Shown here: piece after piece, positions 1 to 11,908 of the stretch
Position numbering within the stretch: the stretch's first letter is position 1
Layout: each line of letters begins with the position of its first letter
DNA from: Petrolisthes cinctipes
Lineage: Eukaryota; Arthropoda; Malacostraca; Decapoda; Porcellanidae
Length of the DNA: 64,000 bases
Assembly: GCA_033782935.1 (NCBI GenBank)
Contig: JAWQEG010001384.1
Location: forward strand, 312,501-376,500
Direction: 5' to 3'
Made by a program: the position numbers and the translations under genes
Notes under the pieces: generated by a model
Seen by the model: only the letters and a program-made list of their open reading frames with translations
Databases searched by the model: none
What the model was told of the DNA's origin: nothing

Positions 1-187
1 ACACACACACACACATACACAAGTCATAGCCCTTCCCTACTTACACCTGCCATTAATCCTTACCTCATCCTACCCGGCACCCTACCCAACGATTTAAGGA
101 GTTCCCTCCCCTCCCCCCAACACACACACAAGGGAGGTAAAAGGAAGGGGTATGAACAAATCTATATACATAAAGCCAAGATCTGTC

Positions 188-232
<45 letters not shown>
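188..232. repeat. (GT)n microsatellite
   Basis: Uninterrupted GT dinucleotide run of about 40 bases. A short CA run also opens the window at 1-15. Confidence 0.95.
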
Positions 233-234
<2 letters not shown>

Positions 235-1008
235 GCGATGCACGCCTAAACCGTCCAACTTTGTGTCCTCAAAATTTGCATGTAGGTGAGTCTTGATCCC
301 CTTCAGGTTTAGGGGGGGTCATACAACGAAACCACATATAACGAAACGTGCTAGCGAAATAATAATAAAATACAGGGGAAAAAATCTACGGAATCACCAT
401 ACCACTGTTCAGCCTTCCGCAAAAACACGGTAATTTTTAAAGTTTCATTTAGGTAAATTTTTTCTTACAGATTTGTAGAGCTTGATTTTACACACCAGAA
501 TCTGTAAACTAAAGTTTCCTAGGTTTACTGGCTTGCGTACTGCAGCGCCATGAGTAATAAAGTTGTTACCCCTAAAACCACCCTAAAAATGAGAGCGTAA
601 TTATGATAAACTATTTTAGGCTACAGCACGGATATTATTCGATTTGTTTATGCGTTTTCTCACTAAGTATATTGTCGTTCACGATTTATTTTACTTTTGT
701 CAAATTGATTTTCATTATTCCCATATTTATTTTAATCAACAGCTCATGAACATATTTTAGCACGGATATTATTCGATTTGTTTATGCGTTATCTCAGTAA
801 GTATATTGTCGTTCACGATTTATTTTACCTATTATTAAACCTATTATTAAATTTTATGCATTTTTATGATTGATTCCATTGTCATATCGATTCTCAGTAT
901 TGTCATATATAATTTCACTTTGGTCAAATTGATTTTCATTATTGCCATATTTATTTTCACGATTTATTTTACTTTTGTCACATTTATTTTCATTATTGCC
1001 ACAATCCT
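233..1008. other. AT-rich non-coding stretch with an internal direct duplication
   Basis: No gene is seen. A block starting with GCACGGATATTATTCG near 625 recurs near 758 with few changes, including the following tttatgcgtt and gtatattgtcgttcacg segments, so about 130 bp were duplicated in tandem. The segment runs into the Helitron relic and may be decayed upstream Helitron sequence, but no protein similarity could be read. Confidence 0.5.
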
Positions 1009-1288
1009 GACTGGCAAAGGTAAAGGCGAAGATGTCTTCATTCCAAAAATCCCTCTGAGGCCCTCAGATTGTCCAATTCAGTTCCAACGTCTCCAATTCC
1101 CTATTCGTCTAAGCTATGCCCACCAAGGACAGTCCCTGAAAGTAGTTGGCCTCAACCTTAAGGACCAGGTCTTCTCCCACGGTCAACTCTATGTGGGCTG
1201 CAGTCGAGTCGCCGATGAGAAGAATCTCTACGTGATGTCGTCAACCGGAGTCGTGAAAAATGTCGTTTACCAGGAGGCACTTCAGTAA
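1009..1288 (+). pseudogene. Helitron helicase, C-terminal fragment
   Basis: About 93 codons end in a natural stop. The fragment has the hallmarks of the C-terminus of Helitron Rep/helicase (Pif1-like) proteins: an RxSYAHQGQSLK segment (helicase motif near the end of the second RecA-like domain), then FSHGQLYVGCSR (motif VI with its arginine), then NLYV and NVVYQEAL at the end. Compared with the family, a few residues are missing just before HQGQSLK, where the conserved T-x-N-K-x-Q pattern should be. The Rep domain and the N-terminal helicase part are absent; upstream sequence is AT-rich noise. This is a dead 3' fragment of a rolling-circle transposon, in the correct order with the terminal hairpin at 1546-1650. 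Confidence 0.85.
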
Positions 1289-1545
1289 AATGCTTAGTGA
1301 CGCTATTAATAGAAAAAGAAGGAAATATTATTAATTATGCTAATATTAGAATGATGGAGTTATTGAATGAGGGAGAAAGATTGATATAATAAACATTTAA
1401 AAACGACTAATACCTCCAATTATTCACCCACCCACCTCTATTACTATTCATCCATCCATCCATTTATTTTATCTAACCACTAAACCATCCCTCCCTCTCC
1501 CCCTTCCTTCCCTCCTTCCCTTCCTTCTATCCACCCACCACCCGA

Positions 1546-1650
1546 TCTGCTCCAAACCGCCCGAAGGGCGGTGGAAGGGCGGCCGCAGGCCGCCAGCCCT
1601 CCGCAGGAGCTAGCGGCTCCTAGCCGCCCGAAGGGCGGCGGAGCAGCTAG
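1546..1650 (+). mobile_element. Helitron 3' terminus with GC-rich hairpins and CTAG end
   Basis: A GC-rich island sits in AT-rich DNA. It contains two perfect copies of the hairpin CCGCCCGAAGGGCGG (about 1560 and 1625), a further GCGGCCGCAGGCCGC palindrome, and an outer CTGCTCC / GGAGCAG pair that can close the whole 105 nt into one foldback. The last hairpin (1623-1639) stands 7 nt before CTAG at 1647-1650, which is followed by T. A hairpin a few bases before CTRR, inserted next to T, is the signature of Helitron 3' ends, and it lies downstream of the helicase fragment in the same orientation. Confidence 0.75.
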
Positions 1651-1937
1651 TTATAAATAAATGTACAAATAGTAAACAGACGTAAAAATAATAATAATAA
1701 AAAAATGGATAAAAATTCAGAAGCACATCACTATGCAGAGGAACATTACTATGCAGAGGGACATACACATAAAATACAGATGAAGAAAGAGTAGGCTAAG
1801 GGGGGGAGGGAGGAGATTCAGGTGAGGGACTGCTAGTCTACTGCCCTGGGCAATCCCATTTTCACAGACTAGATGTGGCAATGCTGCTTCGGGCGGCTAC
1901 CCCAGCTACACCCGCCAGTTTCCTTGTGGTTGACTAT

Positions 1938-3417
1938 AGGGCTACTCTGGAAACTTTAGAAAAATTTCAGAATAGAGCAATGGGAATAATTCTCGGCTGT
2001 CCAATGTCGACCAGGATAGTGAACATGCAACGTGAGTTGCGTCTTCCCCCATTAATCGAGAGAATTTATTGTAATGTTACTTGCTTCACTGCCAAGTCCC
2101 TCCATTTCCCACATATTTCACCCCATTACTCTCAGTTAGTCAGGACTTCTCTTAGACCAAACTCACCTGTCCCTCCCATACTGCCTGCTGGACGTACTCT
2201 TATAAAGTCTGTTTCCTCTATGCTCCGTAGTCTTAATATAGATATAATGGTTGCAGACGTCCCCCCAGGGCCTCCTCCATGGATGCTACCAACACCTGAT
2301 GTGAGCTTCACACCTACTTTCAAGTCGGAACTACCTTCTCTACAGCGGCAGTTGGCTCTGGAACACATAGAAACAGTGACTTCCTCCATCACAGATCCAT
2401 ACTGCCTCTACACTGATGGCTCATTGCAGGTGAATGGTGCAGCAGGTTCTCGCCTGACCTGGAGTCACCTCCAGGGGGCTGGGTTGGCAGTCGCCTCTGT
2501 AAGCACTCTAGCTCAACATTATGTGAACTGTATGCCATTCTGGATGCTGTTAGTCTTGTTTGTCAACGTGGAGTGAATGCTGCCATTTTTTGTGACTCCA
2601 AACCTGCCCTTCATTCCCTCTCTAGTGTTCAGCCAACACACTCTACTGTTATTCAGCAGATTTTATCGTTTTTGGCCTTATTGCGTCATCGTAACTTGAC
2701 TGTCAAATTTTTATGGGTGCCATCCCATGTAGGTTTACGTCACAATGGTACAGTTGACAGACTCGCAAAGGAAGCCTGCCATCTGCCTCCTCGTGGTGTT
2801 GGACGTCCTCTCTCCCTGACATGCTACCTTTCTAGAGTTCGCTCCCCCGCTTTCCTCCCTGTACGGCGACCTAGGGAAGCAGAGAGGCCCTTCAGCATCT
2901 CCATCACCCATTACGAGTCTGTCTGCCGTCACAAATATTCCTACCATCGTCGAGGCCTCATGATTCGGAGGCACAATGTAGTCTCTGCTCGTTTGAGGCT
3001 TGGCTACCGGCCACTGTGGCAGGTTGCTGGGATGCAGGGTGAGCCTCCCTTCACTGAGTGTCGCTTGTGTCGAGCGCCTCGTGCTAACACTATAGAGCAC
3101 TATTGCCTGGCCTGCCCCACTGTCCAACACTTGCTGCCCCAGGGCCTGCCACTTGATGTGGTTTGTCGACACCTGTTGAACCATCAGGTTCTGGAGGAAC
3201 TTCTGGTGCGCCACCCTCGTTTTGGCGGATTTAAGTAGGTCATGATGTAAATATTTGTCTGTATGCTTGTGCTTCATTCTGTTATATTTTCGTGATGTGC
3301 GTGTGTGTGTGTGTGTAGTCATTGGATTCTCATGAGTCCCGCCTACCCTTGTGTACTGTTGTCTGCCTGTTGACTGATGCTACGGCGCAATAAATAAAAT
3401 AAAAAATAAAAAAAATA
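1938..3417 (+). mobile_element. 5'-truncated I-group LINE (3' third of ORF2)
   Basis: This is near-identical to 43968-45476 of the full-length LINE in this window. It covers the end of the RT region, the RNase H domain (YTDGS near 2404, FCDSKPAL near 2590, FLWVPSHVG near 2715) and the C-terminal Cys/His segment CRLCRAP...HYCLACP (3061-3120). It ends at an A-rich tail after AATAAA-like sequence at 3388-3417. Relative to the full copy there is a 10-base deletion near 2446 just after the first RNase H motif. This shifts the frame, so the protein is broken into 1940-2576 and 2573-3238. It is a dead-on-arrival copy produced by incomplete reverse transcription. No convincing target-site duplication was found. 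Confidence 0.93.
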
Positions 3418-4433
3418 TTGGTGGTTCGATACCGTTCACAGTGTATGATTCATTCTTTCCTCGTGACACACGTCTCATCTACCTGATTATTCGTTACCCT
3501 CCCATATTACCTCCTATATAGCATTATAGCCCTGCCCACATTTCTCTCCTCCTCTCCCACTAACAGCCCCCCCCCCCTCCCTCCACCTGCAACTGTTGCC
3601 AGATTCGACAAGGCCCAAACCAAATAGCAGATGGATGGGGTGTAATATCTTGGTGTGTCCGGAGCTGTACTTAGAATCTCTTCCATCATTCATTTGATAT
3701 CAAGTTTTATCTGTAATCTGATTACACCATCTTGCTCAGGAGGTTTTGTTTTACTTGAGGAAATGTTTTCTAACATAATTGATTTAATACTTGCTGGAAT
3801 AATACGATAAAAGTGGTAAAAATATATTGGTGAACTTTGTTCACTTCTACTTGTCATAATTACATTGTTTCTTATTCTATCGAGTTGTAACAAACATATG
3901 TGAACTCTATATTCACTACTAAGACTAATGGTATCAAGTATAATGCTTTATCTTGAATAAGAGAATAGCTAGAATAAATAATATACAAAGATATACTATC
4001 TGGAGCGTGGGTGACAGAGAGGATACTCAGCTTGGTGGAGCAGAGCTGTAGCAGAGCAGAAGTATAGAGGAGTGTGTCACCCAATCAGAAGAGAGCTTAC
4101 CAATGACGTCTACACCCCAGTAGAACACAAGTTTTGGACTGACTTTATTATTATTATTATTATTATTATTAGTGTTATTATTATTATTATTATTATTATT
4201 GTGTGTGTGTTATCACATAATTAGTGTTCTGATGATGATATTCTTATTATTATGTGTGTAATTCAACAAGTTAAGTTATTCTGTCAAATTCTTTGAAACA
4301 ATACAACCATCATTGTAAACAAAGGAGATCTAAAGTCATTAATAATATTATAATTATATTTATTGAATAACAATATAACTACAACATATATATAAATAAT
4401 AAAAATTAACTACTTAATGTGAGATTCTCTTGC
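3418..4433. other. Non-coding, contains (TTA)n
   Basis: No gene is seen. A TTA trinucleotide array occupies 4145-4200, followed by a short GT run. A C-rich patch lies at 3568-3590. The rest is AT-rich without recognisable homology to other parts of the window. Confidence 0.5.
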
Positions 4434-4520
4434 TGGTGAATTGGAAGGTGTTTGATTCCTCCAAACTATGCTGTTTCCTGGTATAGTTTGGAGGAATCAC
4501 ACACCTTCCAGTTCATTAAC
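4434..4520. repeat. Palindromic foldback of the TTCCTCCAAACTAT family
   Basis: Two arms of about 35 nt (4434-4468 and 4483-4519) are near-perfect reverse complements. Each contains GATTCCTCCAAACTAT flanked by GGAAGGTGT, with a 14-nt loop. Decayed relatives follow at 4604-4625, 4664-4690 and 4729-4755. The same core recurs near 16.3, 18.0-18.4 and 25.2-25.8 kb. Confidence 0.8.
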
Positions 4521-4794
4521 AAAATAATATCCCTTTAAATGGTCCAGGATCCCACCTAACTTAATTAATTAAGGTTATAGTACAGTGTTGGCAACTCTGC
4601 AGCAACCAATTCCTACAAACTATTCCATGCAATAGGCCACTATTATTATTGTTAATCTGGTGCTGTTTCCTGGCATACTGTGGAGGAATCAAAACACTCC
4701 AATGTACCACAAGTATATTACCCTCTTAATGATTCCTACAAACTATTCCATGTAACAAGCCATTATTATTATTATTATGTATATATAGAAAGGG

Positions 4795-4926
<132 letters not shown>

Positions 4927-5055
4927 GTATATAATAACTACCATTCGAGAAGCCTCAAGTTTCTATTTCAAACACACTGTGTCAACTCAAGTTTCACCTC
5001 CATCAGCAACTAAGCCTATACGAGTCTACATGTGGGCCTTGTGGCTTGGAGTGGA

Positions 5056-5784
5056 CAGTTAACACACACCATCATCAGTCATCGTACCGTTAACACACAC
5101 CGTCACCAGTCATCGTACCGTTAACACACACCGTCATCAGTCAGTCATCGTATCGTTAACACACACCATCATCAGTCATCGTACCGTTAACACACACCAT
5201 CATCAGTCATCGTACCGTTAACACACACCGTCATCAGTCATCGTATCGTTAACACACACCATCATCAGTCATCGTACCGTTAACACACCATCATCAGTCA
5301 TCGTACCGTTAACACACACCATCATCAGTCATCGTACCGTTAACACACACTATCATCAGTCAGTCGTCGTACCGTTAACACACACTATCATCAGTCATCG
5401 TACCGTTAACACACACCATCATCAGTCATCGTACCGTTAACACACACCATCATCAGTCATCGTACCGTTAACACACACTATCATCAGTCAGTCGTCGTAC
5501 CGTTAACACACACTATCATCAGTCATCGTACCGTTAACACACACCATCATCAGTCATCGTACCGTTAACACACACCATCATCAGTCATCGTACCGTTAAC
5601 ACACACCATCATCAGTCATCGTACCGTTAAAACACACCATCATCAGTCATCGTACCGTTAACACACACCATCATCAGTCATCGTACCGTTAACACACACC
5701 ATCATCAGTCATCGTACCGTTAACACACACCATCATCAGTCATCGTACCGTTAACACACACCGTCATCAGTCATCGTATAATAT
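5056..5784. repeat. 31-bp minisatellite, about 23 units
   Basis: The unit is GTTAACACACAC followed by CATCATCAGTCATCGTACC. Variants have CGTCATC or TATCATC. Some units are 35 bp because of an extra CAGT. A block containing the TATCATCAGTCAGTCGTCG variant plus three ordinary units occurs twice in a row (about 5345-5470 and 5470-5600), which is a small higher-order repeat. The unit contains GTTAAC, a HpaI site. Confidence 0.95.
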
Positions 5785-5870
5785 TTTTCAGTTTTTTTTT
5801 TTTAAATATGTTGTGCCTGCTTGATCTTACACCTCTCTATCACCTTTCTCTGACGCTATATGACCTTGCC

Positions 5871-5904
<34 letters not shown>

Positions 5905-6082
5905 TTTTTTAATATGTTCCGACACTGGACATAGGTTTAATCAAGCCCGTTACCGTGGCCCAGGTCAACTGCTACTCTCACACATACACGTCACGACTTC
6001 CGAACTGGTAACCAGCCACAGAGGGAAGGAATTGAGGGTTATTCCCAAATACTGCAGCTGTTATGGTACCAGCGAGGGTGTT
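5785..6082. other. Non-coding; likely 3' flank of the lectin-like gene
   Basis: Contains poly-T and TA runs (5796-5808, 5875-5910). It lies immediately downstream, on the minus strand, of the last exon of the C-type-lectin-like gene, so part may be its 3' UTR. No clear polyadenylation signal was identified. Confidence 0.4.
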
Positions 6083-6232
6083 TTACGACGTTCGGCTCAA
6101 CTGATGATCGGCTTCTACAGCTGGTTGATTACAGGGAGCAGCCGAAGAGACACATAGCACTCGGTGATATTCGTTGCAGTCTTGAAGTTGAGGAATTTTC
6201 AAGGCACTCCAAATGCAACACTTTTCTGTGTC
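6083..6232 (-). CDS. C-type-lectin-like gene, last exon (exon 4)
   Basis: The exon runs from an acceptor (intron ends ttcctattccag, exon starts at 6232) to a TAA stop at 6083-6085. It encodes 49 residues starting DTEKCCIWSALK. The spacing CC-x-W ... QDCNEY ... RVLC matches the last three conserved cysteines of a C-type-lectin domain (C2 with a following Trp, C3, C4). A canonical WND or QPD/EPN calcium-site motif is not present; PQLQDC stands where WNDxxC is usual, so carbohydrate binding through calcium is doubtful. The exon begins in phase 0, which fits the phase-0 donor of the exon at 7689-7825. A 20-residue tail after the domain is of unknown role. Confidence 0.75.
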   Translation of the reverse strand, partial: DTEKCCIWSALKIPQLQDCNEYHRVLCVSSAAPCNQPAVEADHQLSRTS

Positions 6233-6274
6233 CTGGAATAGGAAAGTTTAGTTAGACAGACAGGTTAATTATAG

Positions 6275-6276
<2 letters not shown>

Positions 6277-6335
<59 letters not shown>
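6277..6335. repeat. (GA)n microsatellite
   Basis: Uninterrupted AG/GA run within an intron of the lectin-like gene. Confidence 0.95.
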
Positions 6336-6339
<4 letters not shown>

Positions 6340-6479
6340 AAGTTAAATAGGTAGGCTATAGACATAGACTGAATATTGGGTTCAGTTTTGCTCTTCCTAA
6401 AACAAGATACTATTGAAATGCCTGAGAAGTTTAAAGTTTAGATTAGAGTAAACATAAAAATGGTACTGTGAGAACAATG

Positions 6480-7660
6480 AAAATAGTAATGATGGTGATA
6501 GTGGTGATTGGTGATGATGATAATAATGGTGTTGATGGTGGTAATTGGTGATGATGATAATAATGGTGGTGATGGTGGTGATTGCAGATAATTATGAAGG
6601 TGATGATGATAATAATGGCAGTGATGGTGGTGATGGTGATTGGTGATAATGGTAATAATTGTGGTGATGGTGATGGTGGTGATTGGTGATGATGATAATA
6701 ATGGTAGTGATGGTGATGGTGGTGACTGGTGATGATGATAATAATGGTGGTGATTGGTGATGATTATAATAATGGTGGTGATGGTGGTGACTGGTGATGA
6801 TGATAATAATGGTGGTGATGGTGATGGTGGTGATTGGTGATGATGATAATAATGGTAGTGGTGGTGATTGGTGATGATGATGATAATGGTAGTGATGGTG
6901 GTGATTGGTGATGATGATAATAATGGTAGTGATAGTGATGATGGTGATTGGTGATGATGATAATAATGGTAATGATGGTGGTGATTGGTGATGATGATAA
7001 TAATGGTAGTGATGGTGATGGTGATTGGTGATGATGATAATAATGGTAGTGATGGTGGTGATTGGTGATGATGATGATAATGGTAGTGATAGTGATGATG
7101 GTGATTGGTGATGATGATAGTAATGGTAATGATGGTGGTGATTGGTGATGATGATAATATTGGTAGTGATGGTGGTGGTGATGATAATTGTAACGGTGAT
7201 TGATGGTGGTGGTGATGGTGATGGTGGAGATTAACAATGATGGTGATAGTGGGGTTTGATAATAGTGGTGGTGGTGATTGTGATGATACTGGTATCGGTG
7301 ATTGATGGTGGTGGTGATGGTGATGGTGGAGATTAACAATGATGGTGATAGTGGGGATTGATAATAGTGGTGGTGGTGATGGTGGGGATTAACAATGATG
7401 GTAGTGATGATGATGATGATAGTGGGATTAACAATGATGGTAGTGATGATGATGATGGTGATGGTGGGGATTAACAATGGTGGTAGTGATAATGATGATG
7501 ATGATGGTGGGGATTAACAATGATGGTAGTGATGATGATGATGATGATGGTGGGGATTGACAATGATGGTAGTGATGATGATGATGATGATTATTATGGT
7601 GGGGATTAACAATGATGGTAGTGATGATAATGATGATAATGATTAATAATAATGATGGTG
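6480..7660. repeat. Complex GTGATG / GATGATAATAAT satellite
   Basis: Over 1.1 kb of interspersed GTG, GAT and AAT triplets. The 6480-7180 half has a recurring unit of roughly 36-48 nt (GGTGATTGGTGATGATGATAATAATGGTAGTGATGGT, shortened or lengthened by triplets). The 7200-7660 half has a second unit ending GGGGATTAACAATGATGGTAG. His/Ile/Pro-rich reading frames across it are repeat artefacts. It lies in the intron between the exons at 6083-6232 and 7689-7825. Confidence 0.9.
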
Positions 7661-7688
7661 ATAACACTAAGGTTCGTCTTCTCATTAC

Positions 7689-7825
7689 CTGCTGGTCTGT
7701 AATGCCAGTTATGCCACTGAAAATATTAACCAAGATATCGGGCAGTGTCATCTGGCCGTTGGCAAATTGGACATTAGAACCAGAGAGGTTGAATCCACTC
7801 CAGGCAAGTGAGTCCAGTTGTGGGT
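7689..7825 (-). CDS. C-type-lectin-like gene, exon 3
   Basis: The acceptor is a pyrimidine-rich tract ending gtttctgccag before 7825. The donor is CAG|GTAATG after 7689. The exon is 137 nt, starts with 2 nt of a split codon and ends in phase 0, encoding about 45 residues. LDSLAWSGF corresponds to the W-I-G-like turn of the C-type-lectin fold, and SNVQFANG to the following strand. Both phases agree with the neighbouring exons, which is strong support that these three pieces form one message. The intron downstream contains the triplet satellite at 6480-7660. Confidence 0.8.
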
Positions 7826-7911
7826 CTGGCAGAAACAAGAAAGAAATACCCGCTACGTTATAATATATAGTAATAAATTAATAATGAAAGAGAGAGATTG
7901 ATTCATAGATA

Positions 7912-8086
7912 TACAGTACAATCGGCGGCAGAAGTCCTGTCTCCTGACCTGCTTCACCGAGACATGCAGTGTTCATAGAGTCGAGAAATACCTACCACGT
8001 TTTCTACACCTAACAATTTTGAGTCCATGAACATCGCGTGCCTCGGTGAAGCAAGTGAGGAGACAGGACTTTTGCCGCCGACTGTA
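7912..8086. mobile_element. MITE with ~60 bp TIRs and TA ends (Tc1/mariner-like)
   Basis: The left end TACAGTACAATCGGCGGC and the right end, read in reverse, TACAGTCGGCGGCAAAAG start long terminal inverted repeats. These share AAGTCCTGTCTCCT, CTTGCTTCACCGAG and TGTTCAT. The element is 175 bp, has no coding capacity and is bounded by TA dinucleotides. It sits in the intron between lectin exons 2 and 3. Confidence 0.8.
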
Positions 8087-8171
8087 CAGAACGGTAGCGG
8101 AATATATTTCACTTTATATAATTACAAAATCGATCGCAGAAAGAAAAAATATATATATATCGTACACTTAC

Positions 8172-8450
8172 TTCCCATCGGAAACGGATAGATTAAGGCT
8201 TCAAAGTTTTGCTCGTTAATTAGACCCATATTTTCGTCAGAGCAAACCCTCTCCATGTTGGTTTTAGTTCCTTTTGACGTGCTGGTACTTAATTGTAGTT
8301 TCAGTTCACCATGCGGACAGTCAGTGGGTGTACCAGTGTTGGTATCAGTGGGTGTATCAGTGGTGGTATCAGTGTTGGTATCAGTTGATGTATTAGTGGT
8401 ATCAGTAGGAAGGGAGGAATCAGTGGTGGTGGCAACAGTGGTCATTATAT
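8172..8450 (-). CDS. C-type-lectin-like gene, exon 2 (Thr-rich linker and start of lectin domain)
   Basis: The acceptor gttttgtttttcag precedes 8450. The donor A|GTAAGT follows 8172. The exon is 279 nt, entering and leaving in phase 1. It encodes a Thr/Asp-rich, mucin-like linker (TDTNTDTTTDT repeats, residues suited to O-glycosylation). A CPHGELKL segment and ERVCSDENMGLI follow; the last matches the first helix of C-type-lectin domains with its conserved Cys. The 2 leading bases join the single trailing base of exon 1 (20321). The trailing base joins the 2 leading bases of exon 3. Some exon between exon 1 and this one may have been missed, although the phases already match directly. Confidence 0.78.
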
Positions 8451-8553
8451 CTGAAAAACAAAACAAAAACGAAACTAATGTATTCAGAGAAAACTTTGGT
8501 GTATGCTGTATAATGGATAGGTCTATTTTATACACACACACACACACACACAC

Positions 8554-9541
8554 ATAATTATATATTATATTTAACATTATATATCTATAGCTCAGATGCC
8601 TCGCTCCCTCCAGGCAGGAAGCATGAAACAGTAAGAGAAAACACATTTTCCCTGAATATTGCATTGGTAACACTGACTACCGATATCGCTATTTCGTCGA
8701 AAAAAAAAATCTTTTTATTTTCTTGATGCAATAGTTTTGTTACTCTGGCATATATTATTCATAATAAATAGCATTTCTTATTGAATTACATACACACCTT
8801 ACATATTTATCAGCCACTTATTGTTTTTGTACCCAGGGACTTCTTCAGTGAAAAGAAAAGCGAAAAATAAAGAATTCAGTTTTGTAATACAGCAGAACTG
8901 TATACCAATATGAAATTGAAATGACCAAGAAAACATTATATTTTGTATCAGTGAGTATTGAGCATTGTCTTTACATATAAAGTATTTAGTAGTGGCTATA
9001 AAAGCTATCACCAAATGTGATAAAGATTATAAACACAAGTCACATTTTACTGTGGCTTCCTTCGTGTTTACAAGTATATCTTTTGACATTTTCAGTGATA
9101 GACCTAATTGTTAATTAAAGATATGATTACTCTCTACATCATAACGTTAATGATAGTTATTACACATAATAAGTAAATTATATTGAATGTGAAGTTTTAA
9201 ACCTCACAATTTTCCTAGACATAACATATTAAAATCAGGCCTCATAAATTGCCATAGGTTGGTCCCACCAAGTTAATCAATGTGATGACGATGGCTTTAT
9301 TTCCTGTCAATTATAACAAATATCTTCAATTTACGAGCATTGTGACATTGGTAGTAGTGTCATGACTGTTAATATTTTACGATGAAATTTGACTGCTCTG
9401 ACCGAGATAATATTTTATTATAATTACATATTGAACTTTCACACACTTCAGTTTTGACATTACTAAGCGGTTATAGACTAATTGAGCGATGATACCAACA
9501 AAATTAATACATTTAAAGTTAAAATCGCGAATACCTTGAAA

Positions 9542-9546
<5 letters not shown>
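8554..9546. other. Intron sequence, no feature seen
   Basis: AT-rich, preceded by a CA run at 8527-8553. It lies inside the proposed large intron between lectin exons 1 and 2. No coding or repeat homology was recognised. Confidence 0.45.

Positions 9547-9602
<56 letters not shown>
9547..9602. repeat. (CT)n microsatellite
   Basis: Uninterrupted TC/CT run. Confidence 0.95.
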
Positions 9603-9604
<2 letters not shown>

Positions 9605-10689
9605 CACACATTAATTGGCGTCACAGTTGAGGTTACTAGCATCATATCGTATTTCATGGCCTAAACTCAAATAATATTAATGAAGTAAGTTGTCTTGTGT
9701 ATATAGGGTATTGTAAATCACATATAAGGTGCAAGTCAATCTGTATCAAAGTGAAATATCAGAATATTTACTTATGTATGCCCAGAATCAACCAACACCT
9801 TGAAGCTCGACTGTATTCATCAACTCCGACACACAAAATAAATACCATATTAATATTCAATGACTAACTTGAAGGAACGAGACTATCTTGACTTGTGGGG
9901 ACTAATGGTGGTGTTGAATATTATAGCAACACAGTGACGTGCTTAAATTCCACACTGGAGATATTATTCTTACCTGCAGTAACTATCATTATCGTTATGA
10001 TGTAGAACATGAAACAAAAACTGCACCAAGTGTTACTATAATCTTTGACCTATATCGAGCATTCATAAAAATAGCACCAAGCCAAGACTTCAGCATTACA
10101 GCTTACAGTTCCCTACCCTGCCTCCATAGAACACCACACCCAAGCGCCCACCACCCTTCAATCAACCTCCCACTGACATGAATCATATTGGTGTGTGTTT
10201 TGGATACTAGAGTTGACGACACTGGAGGTTCACACCTTGTGGGTTACACACATTGACAACGCTGGAGTGATGAACGCGGCAGTGGAGGAGACTGTACGTA
10301 TATCATAATTATGTGATTCTATAAAAAAATAAAACACCATTTATTATGAACATAAATAATAGTAACGAATATATTTCATTAAGGCTTCGCATAAGTATAG
10401 GTAGTCAGTGTAACCAATGTGTAAATTACAGGGAAAAGTTGTTTTCTTTTACTGGTTTTATTATTTTATAATTAAGACTTATTTTAAAACATACCAAAAA
10501 TTTAATAAAAGTAAAGTAAATGCTTGTTATAGCAGTGTACAATGACAACTGTTAAAAATTTGCCTTTTGTTGTGCAAGCTTGAGTTCCTATAACCTGGTA
10601 AGTAGGCCTACTTGTGCCTTGGAAAAGGCGGGCTGTGATTGGCTGCAATATCCTCTCTTCACGATAATTATAGTGAGAGACTTTGGGAA
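9603..10689. other. Intron sequence, no feature seen
   Basis: Mostly AT-rich with no recognisable gene, repeat or RNA. It lies within the proposed large intron of the lectin-like gene. Confidence 0.4.
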
Positions 10690-11560
10690 ATGCCTCCGGG
10701 AACTCCCCCCTAGGGAATTGGCAGAGAATCTTCTAGTTCTCTCTGTTACAGCACTCCCTCCTTACTTGGTCAAGCCCTCTCTTCCATTCACATTTCTCTC
10801 CCTCGTGTACTCCTCCACACTGTTCATCCACCTGATTGGTGGTCTGCCTCTCATTCCAGGTCCTTCCACCTCACTCTCGAATGATCAAACACCTTCCGTC
10901 TTACATTCTCTCCATATGTCCAAACCTCCCCAATATACTTAGCTTTACTCTCTCAATCACTCCACATTCACCACCAACTGCATTCTCACTCAGATCACTC
11001 CTTTCATATACATTCTCATTACTTTCCCCATCCCACCTTGTCAGGCCACATGCTTCTCTCAGGTAACTCATCTCCACCGTATCAAGCCTATTCTAAACTG
11101 TTGTGCTAGGTCAGTGTTGGCAGGACTATCCTATTTGTCAGTTCCCTTTTCACCTCCAAGCTCACACTTCTACCCTTCATGATTCTCCCAAGAGAGCCTA
11201 TGACCTGCCTACCCAGCAGTGGTCGTTCTCTCTCTCTCTCTCCATGCTCCCATATTTACATACCACTGTTTCTAAATATTTAATCTCCTTCACTTCCTCC
11301 ATCCTCTCACCTCCCGAAGTTATCACACACATGAGCCCTGTAGACATCCTCACCAATAAGGTGTTGCAAAGTCGATTACTTCAACCTCTGCCCTTACTTT
11401 TACCAACATTCACCTTTAGTTTCCTTCTCTTACATACACCTTGAAACTCATTCACCACCCTCTGCAACTCCCTCTCAGCAATGCAGTATCATTTGCAAAC
11501 CAGAACCACTTTACTCCATTCAGCCTCAGCTCCTCCCCAATCCACTCACCCACACATACT
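10690..11560 (-). pseudogene. RTE-like LINE relic (RT fragment)
   Basis: Read on the minus strand, scattered frames match the C-terminal half of RTE-type reverse transcriptases. A WFANDTALL segment near 11490 is the catalytic FADD box with its first Asp changed to Asn. Then come KVNVGKSK, an IKYLE segment near 11280, and a GHMERM-like segment near 10915. The conserved end GMRGRPPIRWMNSVEEY near 10840 follows. The frame is broken several times. It resembles the better preserved relic at 62320-63630, so both belong to one family. Insertion is in sense with the lectin-like gene, inside its intron. Confidence 0.7.
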
Positions 11561-11903
11561 GTACATATATATCTTATTACATAGAATTTGTACACACGCA
11601 TACAAATACAGATATAATATATAGTTATCCAATACATACACACAAAGTTATAATATAGTTAACACATACAGTCATACATTCATACATACTGTACAGTATA
11701 TAAACACATTCTACCATCATCCATCTCCAGCTAACTATGACTTATACCCTTTTATATGCAATGTGTCTAGGCATCTGGAACGAAATTAGACATGACTGTG
11801 GATAGCTTTTTTTTTCACAGGTGAACACAATAATAAAAGACTTTCTTACCTTTAGTTCTCAACTTGTCATTATAGAAACAAAATTGAAATTTGCAACACT
11901 TCG

Positions 11904-11908
<5 letters not shown>

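Noticed and set aside
5056..5784. CRISPR array
   Set aside because: Unit length fits superficially, but repeats are back-to-back without unique spacers, in a eukaryotic repeat region.
6764..7838. His/Ile/Pro-rich proteins on the minus strand
   Set aside because: Translation of GTGATG satellite; only 7689-7825 is a plausible exon.
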